Source of the DNA: JAAFHB01 sp942493325
Lineage (GTDB): Bacteria > Bacteroidota > Bacteroidia > Bacteroidales > Prolixibacteraceae
Assembly (NCBI GenBank): GCA_942493325.1
Contig: OW818689.1
Span: forward strand, 744,001-808,000
Length of the DNA stretch: 64,000 bases
Direction of reading: 5' to 3'
Below, piece by piece: positions 47,158 through 55,163 of this stretch (positions within the stretch are counted from its first letter, which is position 1; every line of letters starts with the position of its first letter). The notes beneath the pieces were generated by a model that ran no database searches, was not told the origin of the DNA, and was given only the letters and a program-made list of their open reading frames with translations. A program made the position numbers and the translations under genes.

Positions 47158-47781
47158 ATGAAAAAAAAGGATCATGAACAAAGTACCAAAGTTGACAAAA
47201 ACATGGCAGAAGATTTAAGTGCTGATAATGTAACATTTACGGAAGATTCAGAATCTGTTTCAGCCGGTGCGGATGACCAGAAGATCCCTGTTGAAGAGTT
47301 ACCTGCCACTGACGAGATGACGTTATTGCAGGAAAAAAATTTCGAACTCGAATCTGCCAACCTGGCCTTAAATGATAAGTATCTTCGGCTGTCAGCCGAA
47401 TTTGACAACTATCGCAAGCGTACATTAAGAGAACGCATGGAACTGACCAAAACGGCAGCAGAATCGGTTATGTTGAGTATTTTGCCTGTTGTTGATGATT
47501 TCGAGCGGGCCATGCATTCGATCGAACAGGGAATGGATTTTGAAGCGACTAAAGAAGGGATAGCCTTGATCTATAATAAATTTAAAGAATTCAACCAACA
47601 AAACGGAATCACTGAAATTGATGCACTCGGAAAGGATTTTGATACCGATTTGCACGAAGCACTGACAAAAATACCTGCCCCTTCCCCGGAATTGAAAGGT
47701 AAAATTGTCGATGTGATTCAAAAAGGATATTATTTGAACGATAAAGTTATAAGGTTTGCCAAAGTTGTGGTGGGCGAATAA
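47158..47781 (+). CDS. grpE: Nucleotide exchange factor GrpE
   Basis: Co-chaperone that releases ADP from DnaK. The acidic N-terminus is followed by a long coiled coil (LLQEKNFELESANLALNDKY) and the GrpE core RLSAEFDNYRKRTLRERMEL, VVDDFERAM, GITEID and the terminal VIQKGYYLNDKVIRFAKVVV. Three in-frame ATGs are possible (47050, 47122, 47158); I choose 47158, giving 207 residues. It is directly followed by dnaJ. No dnaK is in this window. Confidence 0.9.
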   Translation: MKKKDHEQSTKVDKNMAEDLSADNVTFTEDSESVSAGADDQKIPVEELPATDEMTLLQEKNFELESANLALNDKYLRLSAEFDNYRKRTLRERMELTKTAAESVMLSILPVVDDFERAMHSIEQGMDFEATKEGIALIYNKFKEFNQQNGITEIDALGKDFDTDLHEALTKIPAPSPELKGKIVDVIQKGYYLNDKVIRFAKVVVGE

Positions 47782-47818
47782 CTAAAACAGGTTAATAAAA
47801 CCTCACAATTTACTTGAA

Positions 47819-48964
47819 ATGGCTAAGAGAGATTACTACGAAGTCTTAGGTGTCAGCAAAAGTGCCAGCGCCGACGAAATAAAAAAAGCTTACCGGAAAA
47901 AAGCGATGCAGTACCATCCTGATAAGAATCCGGGTGACAAGCAGTCAGAGGAAAACTTTAAGGAGGCTGCCGAGGCTTATGAGGTGTTGAGCAGCGATGA
48001 AAAAAAGCAGCGTTACGATCAGTTCGGACATGCCGGACTGGGTAATCAGGGCGGATTTAGCGGTGGCGGCCGTTCAATGGACGATATTTTCTCGATGTTC
48101 GGCGATATCTTTGGAGGCGGCGGATTTGGAGGATTTGGAGGATTTAGCTCCGGAGGCAGAAGTCAGCGGGTTAACCGCGGTTCAAATCTTCGGGTTAAAG
48201 TTAGTCTCGATCTTAGCGAAATTGCCCATGGTGCGGAGAAAAAACTCAAGGTAAAAAAATATGTTACCTGTAATACCTGTCATGGAAGCGGTGCCAAGGG
48301 AAGCAGTGGATTCACCACATGTTCGACCTGCCGCGGATCAGGGCAGGTAACCCGGGTAAGCAATACCTTTCTTGGCCAGATGCAAACCACTTCAACGTGT
48401 CCGACCTGCGGTGGCGACGGCAAGATTATCTCGCAAAAATGTGACACCTGCTACGGCGAAGGTATTGTCCAGGGTGAAGAAGTTATTACTGTAAAAATTC
48501 CTGCAGGTGTAGCTGAAGGGATGCAGCTTTCACTCGAAGGCAAGGGAAACGGGGCTCGTCGCGGAGGAATCCCGGGCGATCTGCTTATCCTTATCGCAGA
48601 AGAGGAACATCCGGAACTGACACGCGATGAGAATGATTTAATCTACAACCTCTATCTTTCATTCCCCGATATCACGCTGGGTATAACCACCGAGATCCCT
48701 ACCATTGACGGAAAGGTGAAAGTGAAAATCGAATCAGGAACTCAACCTGAAAAGATCCTCCGCCTTCGCGGGAAAGGATTACCCGATGTAAACGGGTATG
48801 GAAAGGGCGATCTGCTTGTGAAGATTCACGCATGGGTTCCCCAGAAACTGACTCCGGAAGAGCGGAAAACTCTTGAGAAGCTGCAGTCATCTGCAAATTT
48901 TGTATCCCCGGAAGGAAGCCAGGGTAAAGGTTTTTTTGATAAGGTGAAAGATATGTTTGAATAA
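47819..48964 (+). CDS. dnaJ: Chaperone protein DnaJ
   Basis: Hsp40 co-chaperone stimulating DnaK ATPase. At 381 residues it is a complete type I DnaJ. The J domain has YYEVLGVSKSASADEIKKAY and the YHPDKNPG motif with HPD. A Gly/Phe-rich stretch (GGGGFGGFGGFSSGG) precedes four CxxCxGxG zinc repeats (CNTCHGSG, CSTCRGSG, CPTCGGDG, CDTCYGEG), and the two beta-barrel client domains follow. Co-transcribed with grpE and closed by a strong terminator. Confidence 0.97.
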   Translation: MAKRDYYEVLGVSKSASADEIKKAYRKKAMQYHPDKNPGDKQSEENFKEAAEAYEVLSSDEKKQRYDQFGHAGLGNQGGFSGGGRSMDDIFSMFGDIFGGGGFGGFGGFSSGGRSQRVNRGSNLRVKVSLDLSEIAHGAEKKLKVKKYVTCNTCHGSGAKGSSGFTTCSTCRGSGQVTRVSNTFLGQMQTTSTCPTCGGDGKIISQKCDTCYGEGIVQGEEVITVKIPAGVAEGMQLSLEGKGNGARRGGIPGDLLILIAEEEHPELTRDENDLIYNLYLSFPDITLGITTEIPTIDGKVKVKIESGTQPEKILRLRGKGLPDVNGYGKGDLLVKIHAWVPQKLTPEERKTLEKLQSSANFVSPEGSQGKGFFDKVKDMFE

Positions 48965-49025
48965 CAGGCATTCAGGGATCTGATTATTGACAAATAAATA
49001 CAGTCAGATCCGTTCCAAAAATAAG

Positions 49026-49070
49026 TTACCGGATGTTTATCTTTTATGGATAAGCATCCGGTAATTTTTT
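49026..49070 (+). terminator. Rho-independent terminator of grpE-dnaJ
   Basis: A 16-bp stem (49026-49041 with 49049-49064, starting TTACCGGATG and ending CATCCGGTAA) encloses a 7-nt loop and is followed by six T. Confidence 0.88.
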
Positions 49071-49118
49071 GCGGCGCATGGCAGGTTCGATTTTCAATTA
49101 AGGAGAAAGTTGCGCCGC
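49071..49118. repeat. R2 palindromic element, copy 5
   Basis: GCGGCGCA...TGCGCCGC enclosing GGCAGGTTCGATTTTCAATT; it abuts the dnaJ terminator. Confidence 0.8.
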
Positions 49119-49319
49119 ATTTTTTACGTGGGAGATCATGTTGCTACTGAGGTTAAGGCAATCGATTTTCCTTTGCGGCCATTTGCGGTCATTTGCGTGA
49201 CACTTAGAAGGATTTTAAAAAGGGAATAAGGTTTTGTTGACAGGGAGCAAATTGGCAAATTGGCAAATTTTCTCATTTTCACAGTTTCTCGTCTTCTCAA
49301 ATTCGCCCTTTCGAATCTT

Positions 49320-49367
49320 GCGGCGCATGGCAGGTTCGATATTCAATTAATGGGGTAGTTGCGCCGC
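49320..49367. repeat. R2 palindromic element, copy 6
   Basis: GCGGCGCA...TTGCGCCGC enclosing GGCAGGTTCGATATTCAATT. A left-half-only copy lies at 49613-49622. Confidence 0.8.
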
Positions 49368-49387
49368 ACTTATGTTTTTCGCCCTAA

Positions 49388-49460
49388 CCCCGGGTTGCGC
49401 GATTCCGAATAGGCTCGATTTGAATAAATTAATTTTGAATCCGGACTCGCTTACCCGGGG
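49388..49460. repeat. R3 palindromic element, copy 4
   Basis: CCCCGGGTTGCGCGATTCC...CTCGCTTACCCGGGG, 73 bases like the 25-26 kb copies but with a different AT-rich centre. Confidence 0.8.
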
Positions 49461-49791
49461 CTACAAAGATCTAATCCCTCCGGGATTACGCGAAATCATA
49501 CAAAGTTTAGGTCTTGCTCCTAATTCAAAACGAATGCATTCTCACATTGGTAAATTGGCAAATTTTCTCATCTTCTCATCTTCGCCCTTTCTCCCGATCG
49601 ATTCTGCAATTTGCGGCGCATGGCATTGAGGTTAAGGCTCTCGATTTTTCTTGGCGGTCTTGGCGGTCATTTGCGTGACACTTAGAAGGATTTTTTAAAA
49701 AAAAAAGGAAATAGGTTATGTTTACAGGGGACAAATTAGCAAATTGGCAAATTTCTCACTGAGTCGTTCTGATTTTTGTTAACTTATTCAG

Positions 49792-49871
49792 AAGTGACCG
49801 GGTGACTGCAATTCAAAATTGAGCAAAACTAACAGGCATCATTTCTTTACTTAAAAAGTCACCCGGTCACT
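49792..49871. repeat. R1 palindromic element, copy 4
   Basis: AAGTGACCGGGTGACT...AGTCACCCGGTCACT with the conserved GCAATTCAAAATTGAGCAAA interior. It ends 43 bases before the arsR -7 element. Confidence 0.85.
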
Positions 49872-49913
49872 GAAAATAAATATTCAAATTTATACAGTTT
49901 TAAAAAAAATCTC

Positions 49914-49939
49914 TACATTTGTTTCGTCAAAACACGAAA
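49914..49939. promoter_or_regulatory. arsR promoter and ArsR operator
   Basis: The -7 element TACATTTG (49914-49921) is directly followed by an interrupted palindrome TTTCG-N8-CGAAA (49922-49939). Its reverse complement shares CATTTCGTGTTT and the CGAAA arm with the site at 51728-51749 before arsP. Binding here would block transcription start, as expected for autorepression. Confidence 0.65.
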
Positions 49940-50259
49940 TGAAATTGGGAATGACGGAAAAAGTAAAATACTTCACAGATAATCAGGAAAAATTAGCGCG
50001 ATATGGTAAGGCACTCTCCCACCCCGTACGCGTATTCATTCTCGATTACCTCGCGAATAATATCAGTAAATGTTGCTATAGCGGCGATATGGCTGAAGAA
50101 TTGCCGATAGCCCGATCGACTCTTTCGGAACATTTAAAGGAATTGAAAAAGGCAGGCCTGATACAGGGCGAAATAAATCCACCCTATATCAAGTATTGTA
50201 TTAATCGCGAAAATTGGATGGAGGCTCAGCTAATGCTGACTCATTTCTTTAAACGGTAA
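49939..50259 (+). CDS. arsR: ArsR family metalloregulator (first)
   Basis: A 106-residue winged-helix repressor. KALSHPVRVFILDYLAN opens the DNA-binding domain, the recognition helix reads ARSTLSEHLKELKKAGLI, and CCYSGDMAEELP carries a Cys pair in a helix where As(III)-sensing cysteines lie in several ArsR proteins. An ATG at 49951 would give a product four residues shorter. It heads an operon with arsE, arsF and arsG. Its likely operator sits over its own start region and again before arsP. Confidence 0.87.
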   Translation: MKLGMTEKVKYFTDNQEKLARYGKALSHPVRVFILDYLANNISKCCYSGDMAEELPIARSTLSEHLKELKKAGLIQGEINPPYIKYCINRENWMEAQLMLTHFFKR

Positions 50260-50312
50260 AAAAATTTAACATCATATTTCGGGAATCACCGAAATACCAA
50301 CACAAAAACGCT

Positions 50313-50546
50313 ATGAACATAAAAATTTTAGGTTCCGGTTGCGCCAAATGTAAAACACTTGAGAAACTTACACGTGAAGTAGTTGAACAAAACGGAATTG
50401 ATGCCACCATCACCAAGGTGGAAGATATTATGGAAATCATGAAATATGGCATCATGTCTACCCCCGCATTGGTCGTGGATGAAAAAGTTGAAATTAAAGG
50501 ACGGATTCCTTCAACGGATGAAATAAAACGAGTATTAACCAAATAA
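50313..50546 (+). CDS. arsE: Small thioredoxin-fold protein (ArsE-like)
   Basis: A 77-residue redox protein of the MTH895 type: MNIKILGSGCAKCKTLEKL has the CxxC pair, and GIMSTPALVVDEKVEIKGR the cis-Pro segment. In ars loci such as arsEFG of Shewanella putrefaciens, the small thioredoxin-like protein is ArsE. The gene name is given from context with the following two genes. It could instead serve as a generic thiol donor. Confidence 0.75.
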   Translation: MNIKILGSGCAKCKTLEKLTREVVEQNGIDATITKVEDIMEIMKYGIMSTPALVVDEKVEIKGRIPSTDEIKRVLTK

Positions 50547-50556
50547 ATCTTTCGGC

Positions 50557-50964
50557 ATGAAAAAAGTCATTGTATTAAGTTTTACCCTACTGCTGATGAG
50601 CTGCCTGGTAAGCATTGCTCAAACAACATCGAAAAATACCAAAAGTACGGCATCCGATAAGATTGAAGCCTATTATTTCCACTTGTCTGCGCGTTGCATT
50701 ACCTGCCAGGCAGTTGAAGCAGAGGCCAAGAAGGATCTGGAGTCTTTATACGGAGGGAAAGTCAGTTTTAAATCAATTAATATTGAAGACGATGCAAACA
50801 AAGCGATTGCTGAAAAATTAAAGATTTCAGGACAGACACTTTTGCTTGTAAAGGGAGAAACGAAAGTAAACATAACAAATGAGGGATTTATGTATGCCCG
50901 GACCAACCCTGTAAAGTTTAAATCGATCATCAAAGAGAAGGTGGACAAACTCAGGGAGTTGTAA
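50557..50964 (+). CDS. arsF: Exported thiol protein, ArsF family
   Basis: A 135-residue exported protein. The signal peptide is VIVLSFTLLLMSCLVSIAQ; the mature part has a thioredoxin-like fold with FHLSARCITCQAVEAEAK (CxxC) and QTLLLVKG. This matches the family named for ArsF, which was linked to reduction of nitro-aromatic arsenicals. Here the enzymatic role is inference. It lies 10 bases after arsE and three bases before arsG. Confidence 0.75.
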   Translation: MKKVIVLSFTLLLMSCLVSIAQTTSKNTKSTASDKIEAYYFHLSARCITCQAVEAEAKKDLESLYGGKVSFKSINIEDDANKAIAEKLKISGQTLLLVKGETKVNITNEGFMYARTNPVKFKSIIKEKVDKLREL

Positions 50965-50967
50965 TTC

Positions 50968-51666
50968 ATGGAGTTTCTGACCAATCTTTTGGATAACAGC
51001 ACGTTACCATGGCTTTCGGCATTGGTGCTGGGTTTAATGACCGCCATTAGTCCGTGTCCGTTAGCGACAAATATCACTGCTGTGGGGTTTATCAGTAAGG
51101 ACATAAAGGATCGCAACCGTGTTTTTATCAACGGATTGCTTTACACCCTTGGTCGGGCAATATCCTACACTGCGATCGCACTGATTATTTATTTTGGAGC
51201 CGATCAGTTTAAGTTTTCAGGCTTTTTCCAGATTTACGGTGAAAAACTCCTGGGGCCGTTACTGATTCTTATCGGTTTGTTTATGCTCGATGTGATTAAA
51301 ATGAAATTCCCGGGTATGAGTGGTCTGACCTCCAAAATGGAAACCAAGACGAAATGGGGCTATCTTGATGCCATTCTGCTCGGTATGGTTTTCGCCCTGG
51401 CATTCTGCCCGTACAGTGGTGTACTTTATTTTGGGATGCTTATTCCAATGACTGTTGCAAGTGCGTCGGGACTCTATCTCCCCATCGTTTTTGCGCTCGC
51501 AACAGGCATCCCGGTTATCATTTTTGCATGGGTACTGGCCTATACCGTTTCTGAAATCGGTAATGTTTACAACAAAGTCAGGACATTTGAAATCTGGTTC
51601 CGGAGGGTAATAGCAGTACTTTTTATTCTGGTTGGTTTATATTATATAGTAAGAACTATTAGTTAA
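50968..51666 (+). CDS. arsG: ArsG-type permease (CcdA/DsbD-like)
   Basis: A 232-residue membrane protein of the CcdA/DsbD transmembrane fold, with six to seven helices. Paired cysteine-proline motifs appear in GLMTAISPCPLATNITAVG and MVFALAFCPYSGVLYFGM, as in thiol-carrying CcdA proteins. Relatives named ArsG are reported to export trivalent aromatic arsenicals. The neighbouring thioredoxin-fold proteins ArsE and ArsF support either an arsenical efflux or an electron-transfer role. Confidence 0.78.
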   Translation: MEFLTNLLDNSTLPWLSALVLGLMTAISPCPLATNITAVGFISKDIKDRNRVFINGLLYTLGRAISYTAIALIIYFGADQFKFSGFFQIYGEKLLGPLLILIGLFMLDVIKMKFPGMSGLTSKMETKTKWGYLDAILLGMVFALAFCPYSGVLYFGMLIPMTVASASGLYLPIVFALATGIPVIIFAWVLAYTVSEIGNVYNKVRTFEIWFRRVIAVLFILVGLYYIVRTIS

Positions 51667-51727
51667 TACTGATAATTCAAACAGTGGTCGCAAATGTTGT
51701 TGCTGCAACTAAAAAAATTTGAAAACT

Positions 51728-51749
51728 CATTTCGTGTTTATTCGAAATG
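51728..51749. promoter_or_regulatory. ArsR operator before arsP
   Basis: Perfect 7-bp arms CATTTCG and CGAAATG with an 8-base spacer. It shares 12 consecutive bases plus an arm with the reverse complement of the arsR site at 49922-49939. It overlaps the upstream ATG candidate of arsP. Confidence 0.65.
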
Positions 51750-51764
51750 AAAAGATACCTGTGT

Positions 51765-52784
51765 ATGAAGTTGAATAAAAATATAGTCATCCCACTGCTG
51801 TTGTTACCGGTCTGGTACCTCATTTATCACAACCTTCAACCAATGACCGATTGGTTCATCGATTCACAACTGGCACTTACAAAAGGTGACCATTTTACCG
51901 AAGCTTTGCGGTTTTTCGTTTTTGAGTTCCCCAAGGTGATGCTGCTGCTTACGCTCATTATCTTCTTTGTCGGAATTATCCGCACCTACTTCACCCCTGA
52001 ACGAACCCGTAAAGCGCTTGAAGGGAAAAAAACATTTACGGGCAATATAATGGCAGCAAGTCTGGGGATTGTCACCCCGTTTTGTTCGTGCTCTGCCATA
52101 CCGCTATTTTTAGGATTTGTGGAATCTGGTGTTCCGCTTGGTGTAACCTTTTCATTCCTGATTGCTGCCCCCATGATCAACGAAGTGGCTATCATTCTTT
52201 TATATGGCATGTTTGGCTGGCAGGTTGCCGCCATTTATGTAGGAACCGGTTTGGTGATTGCAATCATTGCCGGATGGATCATTGGTTTACTGAAACTCGA
52301 AAAATGGGTAGAACCGTGGGTTTATCAAACCCACATGGGAGACACCGGATCGGAAGAAGAAAAATTAACTCTTGATAAACGGATAAATCTTGGCTATAAT
52401 GCGGTGAGAGAAATTGTCGGCAAAGTTTGGATTTATGTGGCGTTAGGAATCCTTGTCGGGGCCGGAGCACATGGCTATGTACCTGAAGATTTTATGGCTG
52501 CCTTAATGGGTAAATCTGCCTGGTATTCCATTCCACTTTCCATTCTGATTGGTATTCCATTGTATTCCAATGCAGCCGGAATTGTCCCCATAGTTGCGGT
52601 GCTGATTGAAAAAGGAGCATCGCTTGGAACTGCCCTGGCTTTTATGATGTCAGTGATTGGCCTGTCGCTTCCCGAAATGGTTATCCTCCGAAAAGTATTG
52701 AAACTCCCGTTGATATTCACCTTCATAGGCATTGTTGGTACAGGAATAATGATCGTCGGATATTTGTTTAACTATATTTTTTAA
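51765..52784 (+). CDS. arsP: ArsP/SO_0444-type organoarsenical efflux permease
   Basis: A 339-residue polytopic permease (DUF318 family). GIVTPFCSCSAIPLFLGF is the cysteine signature of ArsP, which exports trivalent methylarsenite and roxarsone-type compounds, and AAPMINEVAIILL and GIPLYSNAAGIVPIV are the other conserved blocks. The start at 51765 is preferred because the ATG at 51747 lies inside the operator. It has its own upstream ArsR site and so probably its own transcript. Confidence 0.85.
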   Translation: MKLNKNIVIPLLLLPVWYLIYHNLQPMTDWFIDSQLALTKGDHFTEALRFFVFEFPKVMLLLTLIIFFVGIIRTYFTPERTRKALEGKKTFTGNIMAASLGIVTPFCSCSAIPLFLGFVESGVPLGVTFSFLIAAPMINEVAIILLYGMFGWQVAAIYVGTGLVIAIIAGWIIGLLKLEKWVEPWVYQTHMGDTGSEEEKLTLDKRINLGYNAVREIVGKVWIYVALGILVGAGAHGYVPEDFMAALMGKSAWYSIPLSILIGIPLYSNAAGIVPIVAVLIEKGASLGTALAFMMSVIGLSLPEMVILRKVLKLPLIFTFIGIVGTGIMIVGYLFNYIF

Positions 52785-52831
52785 AAATCAAAACAGCAGA
52801 AATTATTTATTAACCATTAATCGTTACTGTT

Positions 52832-53605
52832 ATGGAAACAAAATCGTTAGGTTTTATTGGCGGTGGACGCATCACCAGAATCTTCCTCCAGGCTTTTTCA
52901 AACAGGAAAGCTGAATTTCAACCGATTGTAGTTTTCGACATCAATGCCGAAGTACTGAACGCGTTAAAACAACAATTTCCCCAAATTGTACTTGCAGAAA
53001 GCCTTCAGCAGGCCGCCTCACAACCGGTTGTTTTTATTGCCCTGCACCCGCCTGTGATTATGGAAACACTTGACAAAATTGCCGATACAGTCTCCGGCGA
53101 TGCATTAGTGATATCGCTTGCTCCGAAGATATCCATTGAAAAAATTGCATCAAAATTGAAAACGGCAACTATTGCGCGAATGATTCCAAATGCTACGTCT
53201 TATATTAATGAAGGTTATAATCCTGTAACTTTTGCTGCCGGATTTGGTGAAAAAGAAAAATCAGCAGTAATGGAAATGCTTGGCTTATTGGGCAATACTT
53301 TCGAAGTTGCTGAATCCAAACTCGAAGCATATGCCCTGGTTTCAGCCATGCTCCCCACCTACTTCTGGTTCCAGTGGAACGAACTTGGCAAACTGGGAAT
53401 CCATATGGGATTAAATGAGGAGGAAAGCAAAGCATCTGTGCAGCATACGATGATTGCTGCGATCAATCTGATGTTTAAATCAGCACTTTCTCCCGAACAG
53501 GTCATGGACCTTATTCCTGTGAAGCCGATAGGTGAACATCAAAACCAGATTACGGAAATCTACCAGTCTAAACTTATGGGATTGTTCGAAAAGATTAAAC
53601 CATAA
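52832..53605 (+). CDS. Pyrroline-5-carboxylate reductase-like NAD(P) protein
   Basis: A 257-residue protein related to ProC: the Rossmann start LGFIGGGRITRIFLQAF, VFIALHPPVI, ISLAPKISIEKI, IARMIPNATSYINEG and a C-terminal helical dimerisation region. ProC proteins reduce pyrroline-5-carboxylate to proline, but the classical C-terminal motif (GSGPAY, TVxGxA) is not evident, so another imine or keto substrate is likely. It lies 47 bases after arsP; a functional link is not obvious. Confidence 0.7.
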   Translation: METKSLGFIGGGRITRIFLQAFSNRKAEFQPIVVFDINAEVLNALKQQFPQIVLAESLQQAASQPVVFIALHPPVIMETLDKIADTVSGDALVISLAPKISIEKIASKLKTATIARMIPNATSYINEGYNPVTFAAGFGEKEKSAVMEMLGLLGNTFEVAESKLEAYALVSAMLPTYFWFQWNELGKLGIHMGLNEEESKASVQHTMIAAINLMFKSALSPEQVMDLIPVKPIGEHQNQITEIYQSKLMGLFEKIKP

Positions 53606-53607
53606 GA

Positions 53608-53772
53608 ATGATGAAAATACAAGCCGGTCCCGGAATCATCAATTCGGGGTCGGCTAATGTCGATTCTCCGATCAACTATACTAAAAATAAGCTGAGTGAT
53701 CTGGAAAAGTGCTTTTCAGGCATTGAGGGTATTATTTTGTTGAAGAGCTGGAGAACAAGTGATTTGGAATAA
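53608..53772 (+). CDS. Possible small ORF (54 residues)
   Basis: An ATG two bases after the ProC-like stop opens a 54-codon frame beginning MMKIQAGPGIINSGSANVDS and ending KSWRTSDLE. No family is recognised and no signal or membrane helix is visible. It could be a small translated gene or chance. Confidence 0.25.
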   Translation: MMKIQAGPGIINSGSANVDSPINYTKNKLSDLEKCFSGIEGIILLKSWRTSDLE

Positions 53773-53815
53773 AATCACATGCTGGGTGGGCCGTAATTTG
53801 AGTAGCTGTTTTGTT

Positions 53816-55162
53816 TTAGCTTCTAAAGATAAGTTCGAAGCCGGTGCCTTTATTTAAGGTACTGACAACGTTCATTTCAGCGGCGTGCAACTCCATAATT
53901 CTGGCTACAATTGATAGCCCTATCCCAAATCCACCAATAAATCTTGCATTGGCAGCACGGTGAAAAGGTTTGAATATTTTCCCGATTTCGCCTTCCGGAA
54001 TTCCAACGCCATGATCTGATATACTAACAACTACCGCTTCTCCCGCTTTTGATATTTTCACATCAACTTCTGCGGACGAAAATTTGCAGGCATTTTCGAT
54101 TACGTTTTTGAATGCAATCTCCAGTAATCCCTGATTACCATTGATGATAAAGTCGTTTTCATTATCAGAATATTCAATTTTCGGTAGAATCTTTCTGCCC
54201 GGATATTTTATTTTGGTGGATTGAATGGCATTAAAAACTAATTCGTCTATACGTATATGAGAGCGTGAAAAATTTTTATCCCTTTTGAGCTGGGCCAACT
54301 CCAACAGACTATTTATAAGAAGATTTAGTCTTCGAAGATCTTCCGTTAGACGGGCAATATGCGCCTCGTACTCCTCAGGATTTCGTTTGCGACTGATGAT
54401 ATAATCAGATTCAGCAATCATAATGGCAAGAGGTGTCCTTAACTCGTGTGAAGCATTCGATACAAATTCATCCTGGTTCTTAAAGACAAGTTCAAGGTCA
54501 GATAGCATTTGGTTAAAAGTAACGGTTAACTGCTCAATTTCGTCCTGTTGTTTACCTTCATCCAATCGGCTATTTAACGCCGAGGCGTTAATCTCCTTCA
54601 CTTTTTCGATGATATTCGATATAGGTCTGATGGCTATTTTTGAAAAGAAATAGGAAATCCAAACAGAAAGACAGAGACTGAAAATTATGCTCCAAAGAAG
54701 AACTACTTTTAATCCATGCAAATTTTCAGCACGAAATTTATCGTATGCCAAAACATAAACATGGTAAAGTTGATTATTGATCCGATGATTATACAATACA
54801 CCGTCTTTTTTGCCAATTGAAAAAAATTCAGGACTGGCAGAATGTGAACTCACTGAAAAATCAATGTTTTTTAAATCCTGAATTTTCTCGCTAAAGAGTA
54901 TTTTATTAGTGGAATCATTAAGCATTATCTCCTCTTCTTCAAGCGACTTCGTTGTCAGATATATCTTTTTTAAAAGTGTTGAATCAACTTCCTGTACGTT
55001 AATCAATAATATGGCTGTATTCTGAGCCCTGACCAATAGATTTTGCCTGAATTTGGATAACTGGCTGTTGTATGAAAAATAATAGGCCAGAATGCAAAAG
55101 ACGATGAGTATCCCTAAGACCAATAAAGAAAACTGAATGGATAACCTTGTTTTTATATTCAT
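53816..55162 (-). CDS. Sensor histidine kinase
   Basis: A 448-residue membrane kinase. Two helices (LLVLGILIVFCILAYYF and VVLLWSIIFSLCLSVWISY) enclose an extracytoplasmic sensor of about 120 residues. A HAMP domain (IRPISNIIEKVKEI) and the phosphoacceptor DEFVSNASHELRTPLAIM (His in the H box) follow, then N box VIENACKFS, G1 DHGVGIP and G2 GGFGIGLSIV. I start at ATG 55162, one base after the regulator stop (TAGGATG); upstream starts overlap the regulator. It would phosphorylate the response regulator encoded just before it. The signal is unknown. Confidence 0.92.
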   Translation of the reverse strand: MNIKTRLSIQFSLLVLGILIVFCILAYYFSYNSQLSKFRQNLLVRAQNTAILLINVQEVDSTLLKKIYLTTKSLEEEEIMLNDSTNKILFSEKIQDLKNIDFSVSSHSASPEFFSIGKKDGVLYNHRINNQLYHVYVLAYDKFRAENLHGLKVVLLWSIIFSLCLSVWISYFFSKIAIRPISNIIEKVKEINASALNSRLDEGKQQDEIEQLTVTFNQMLSDLELVFKNQDEFVSNASHELRTPLAIMIAESDYIISRKRNPEEYEAHIARLTEDLRRLNLLINSLLELAQLKRDKNFSRSHIRIDELVFNAIQSTKIKYPGRKILPKIEYSDNENDFIINGNQGLLEIAFKNVIENACKFSSAEVDVKISKAGEAVVVSISDHGVGIPEGEIGKIFKPFHRAANARFIGGFGIGLSIVARIMELHAAEMNVVSTLNKGTGFELIFRS

Positions 55163-55163
55163 C

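Larger units (their letters stand above)
49071..49938. other. Second repeat island
   Basis: About 870 bases without a gene. It holds two complete and one partial R2 element, one R3 element, one R1 element, and a direct repeat of about 120 bases (49150-49270 and 49630-49750) with GACACTTAGAAGGATTTT in common. Its modules are the same as in the 25-27 kb island. Confidence 0.8.

Noticed and set aside
49372..49629. 85-codon open frame
   Set aside because: It runs through R3 and other repeats of the second island.
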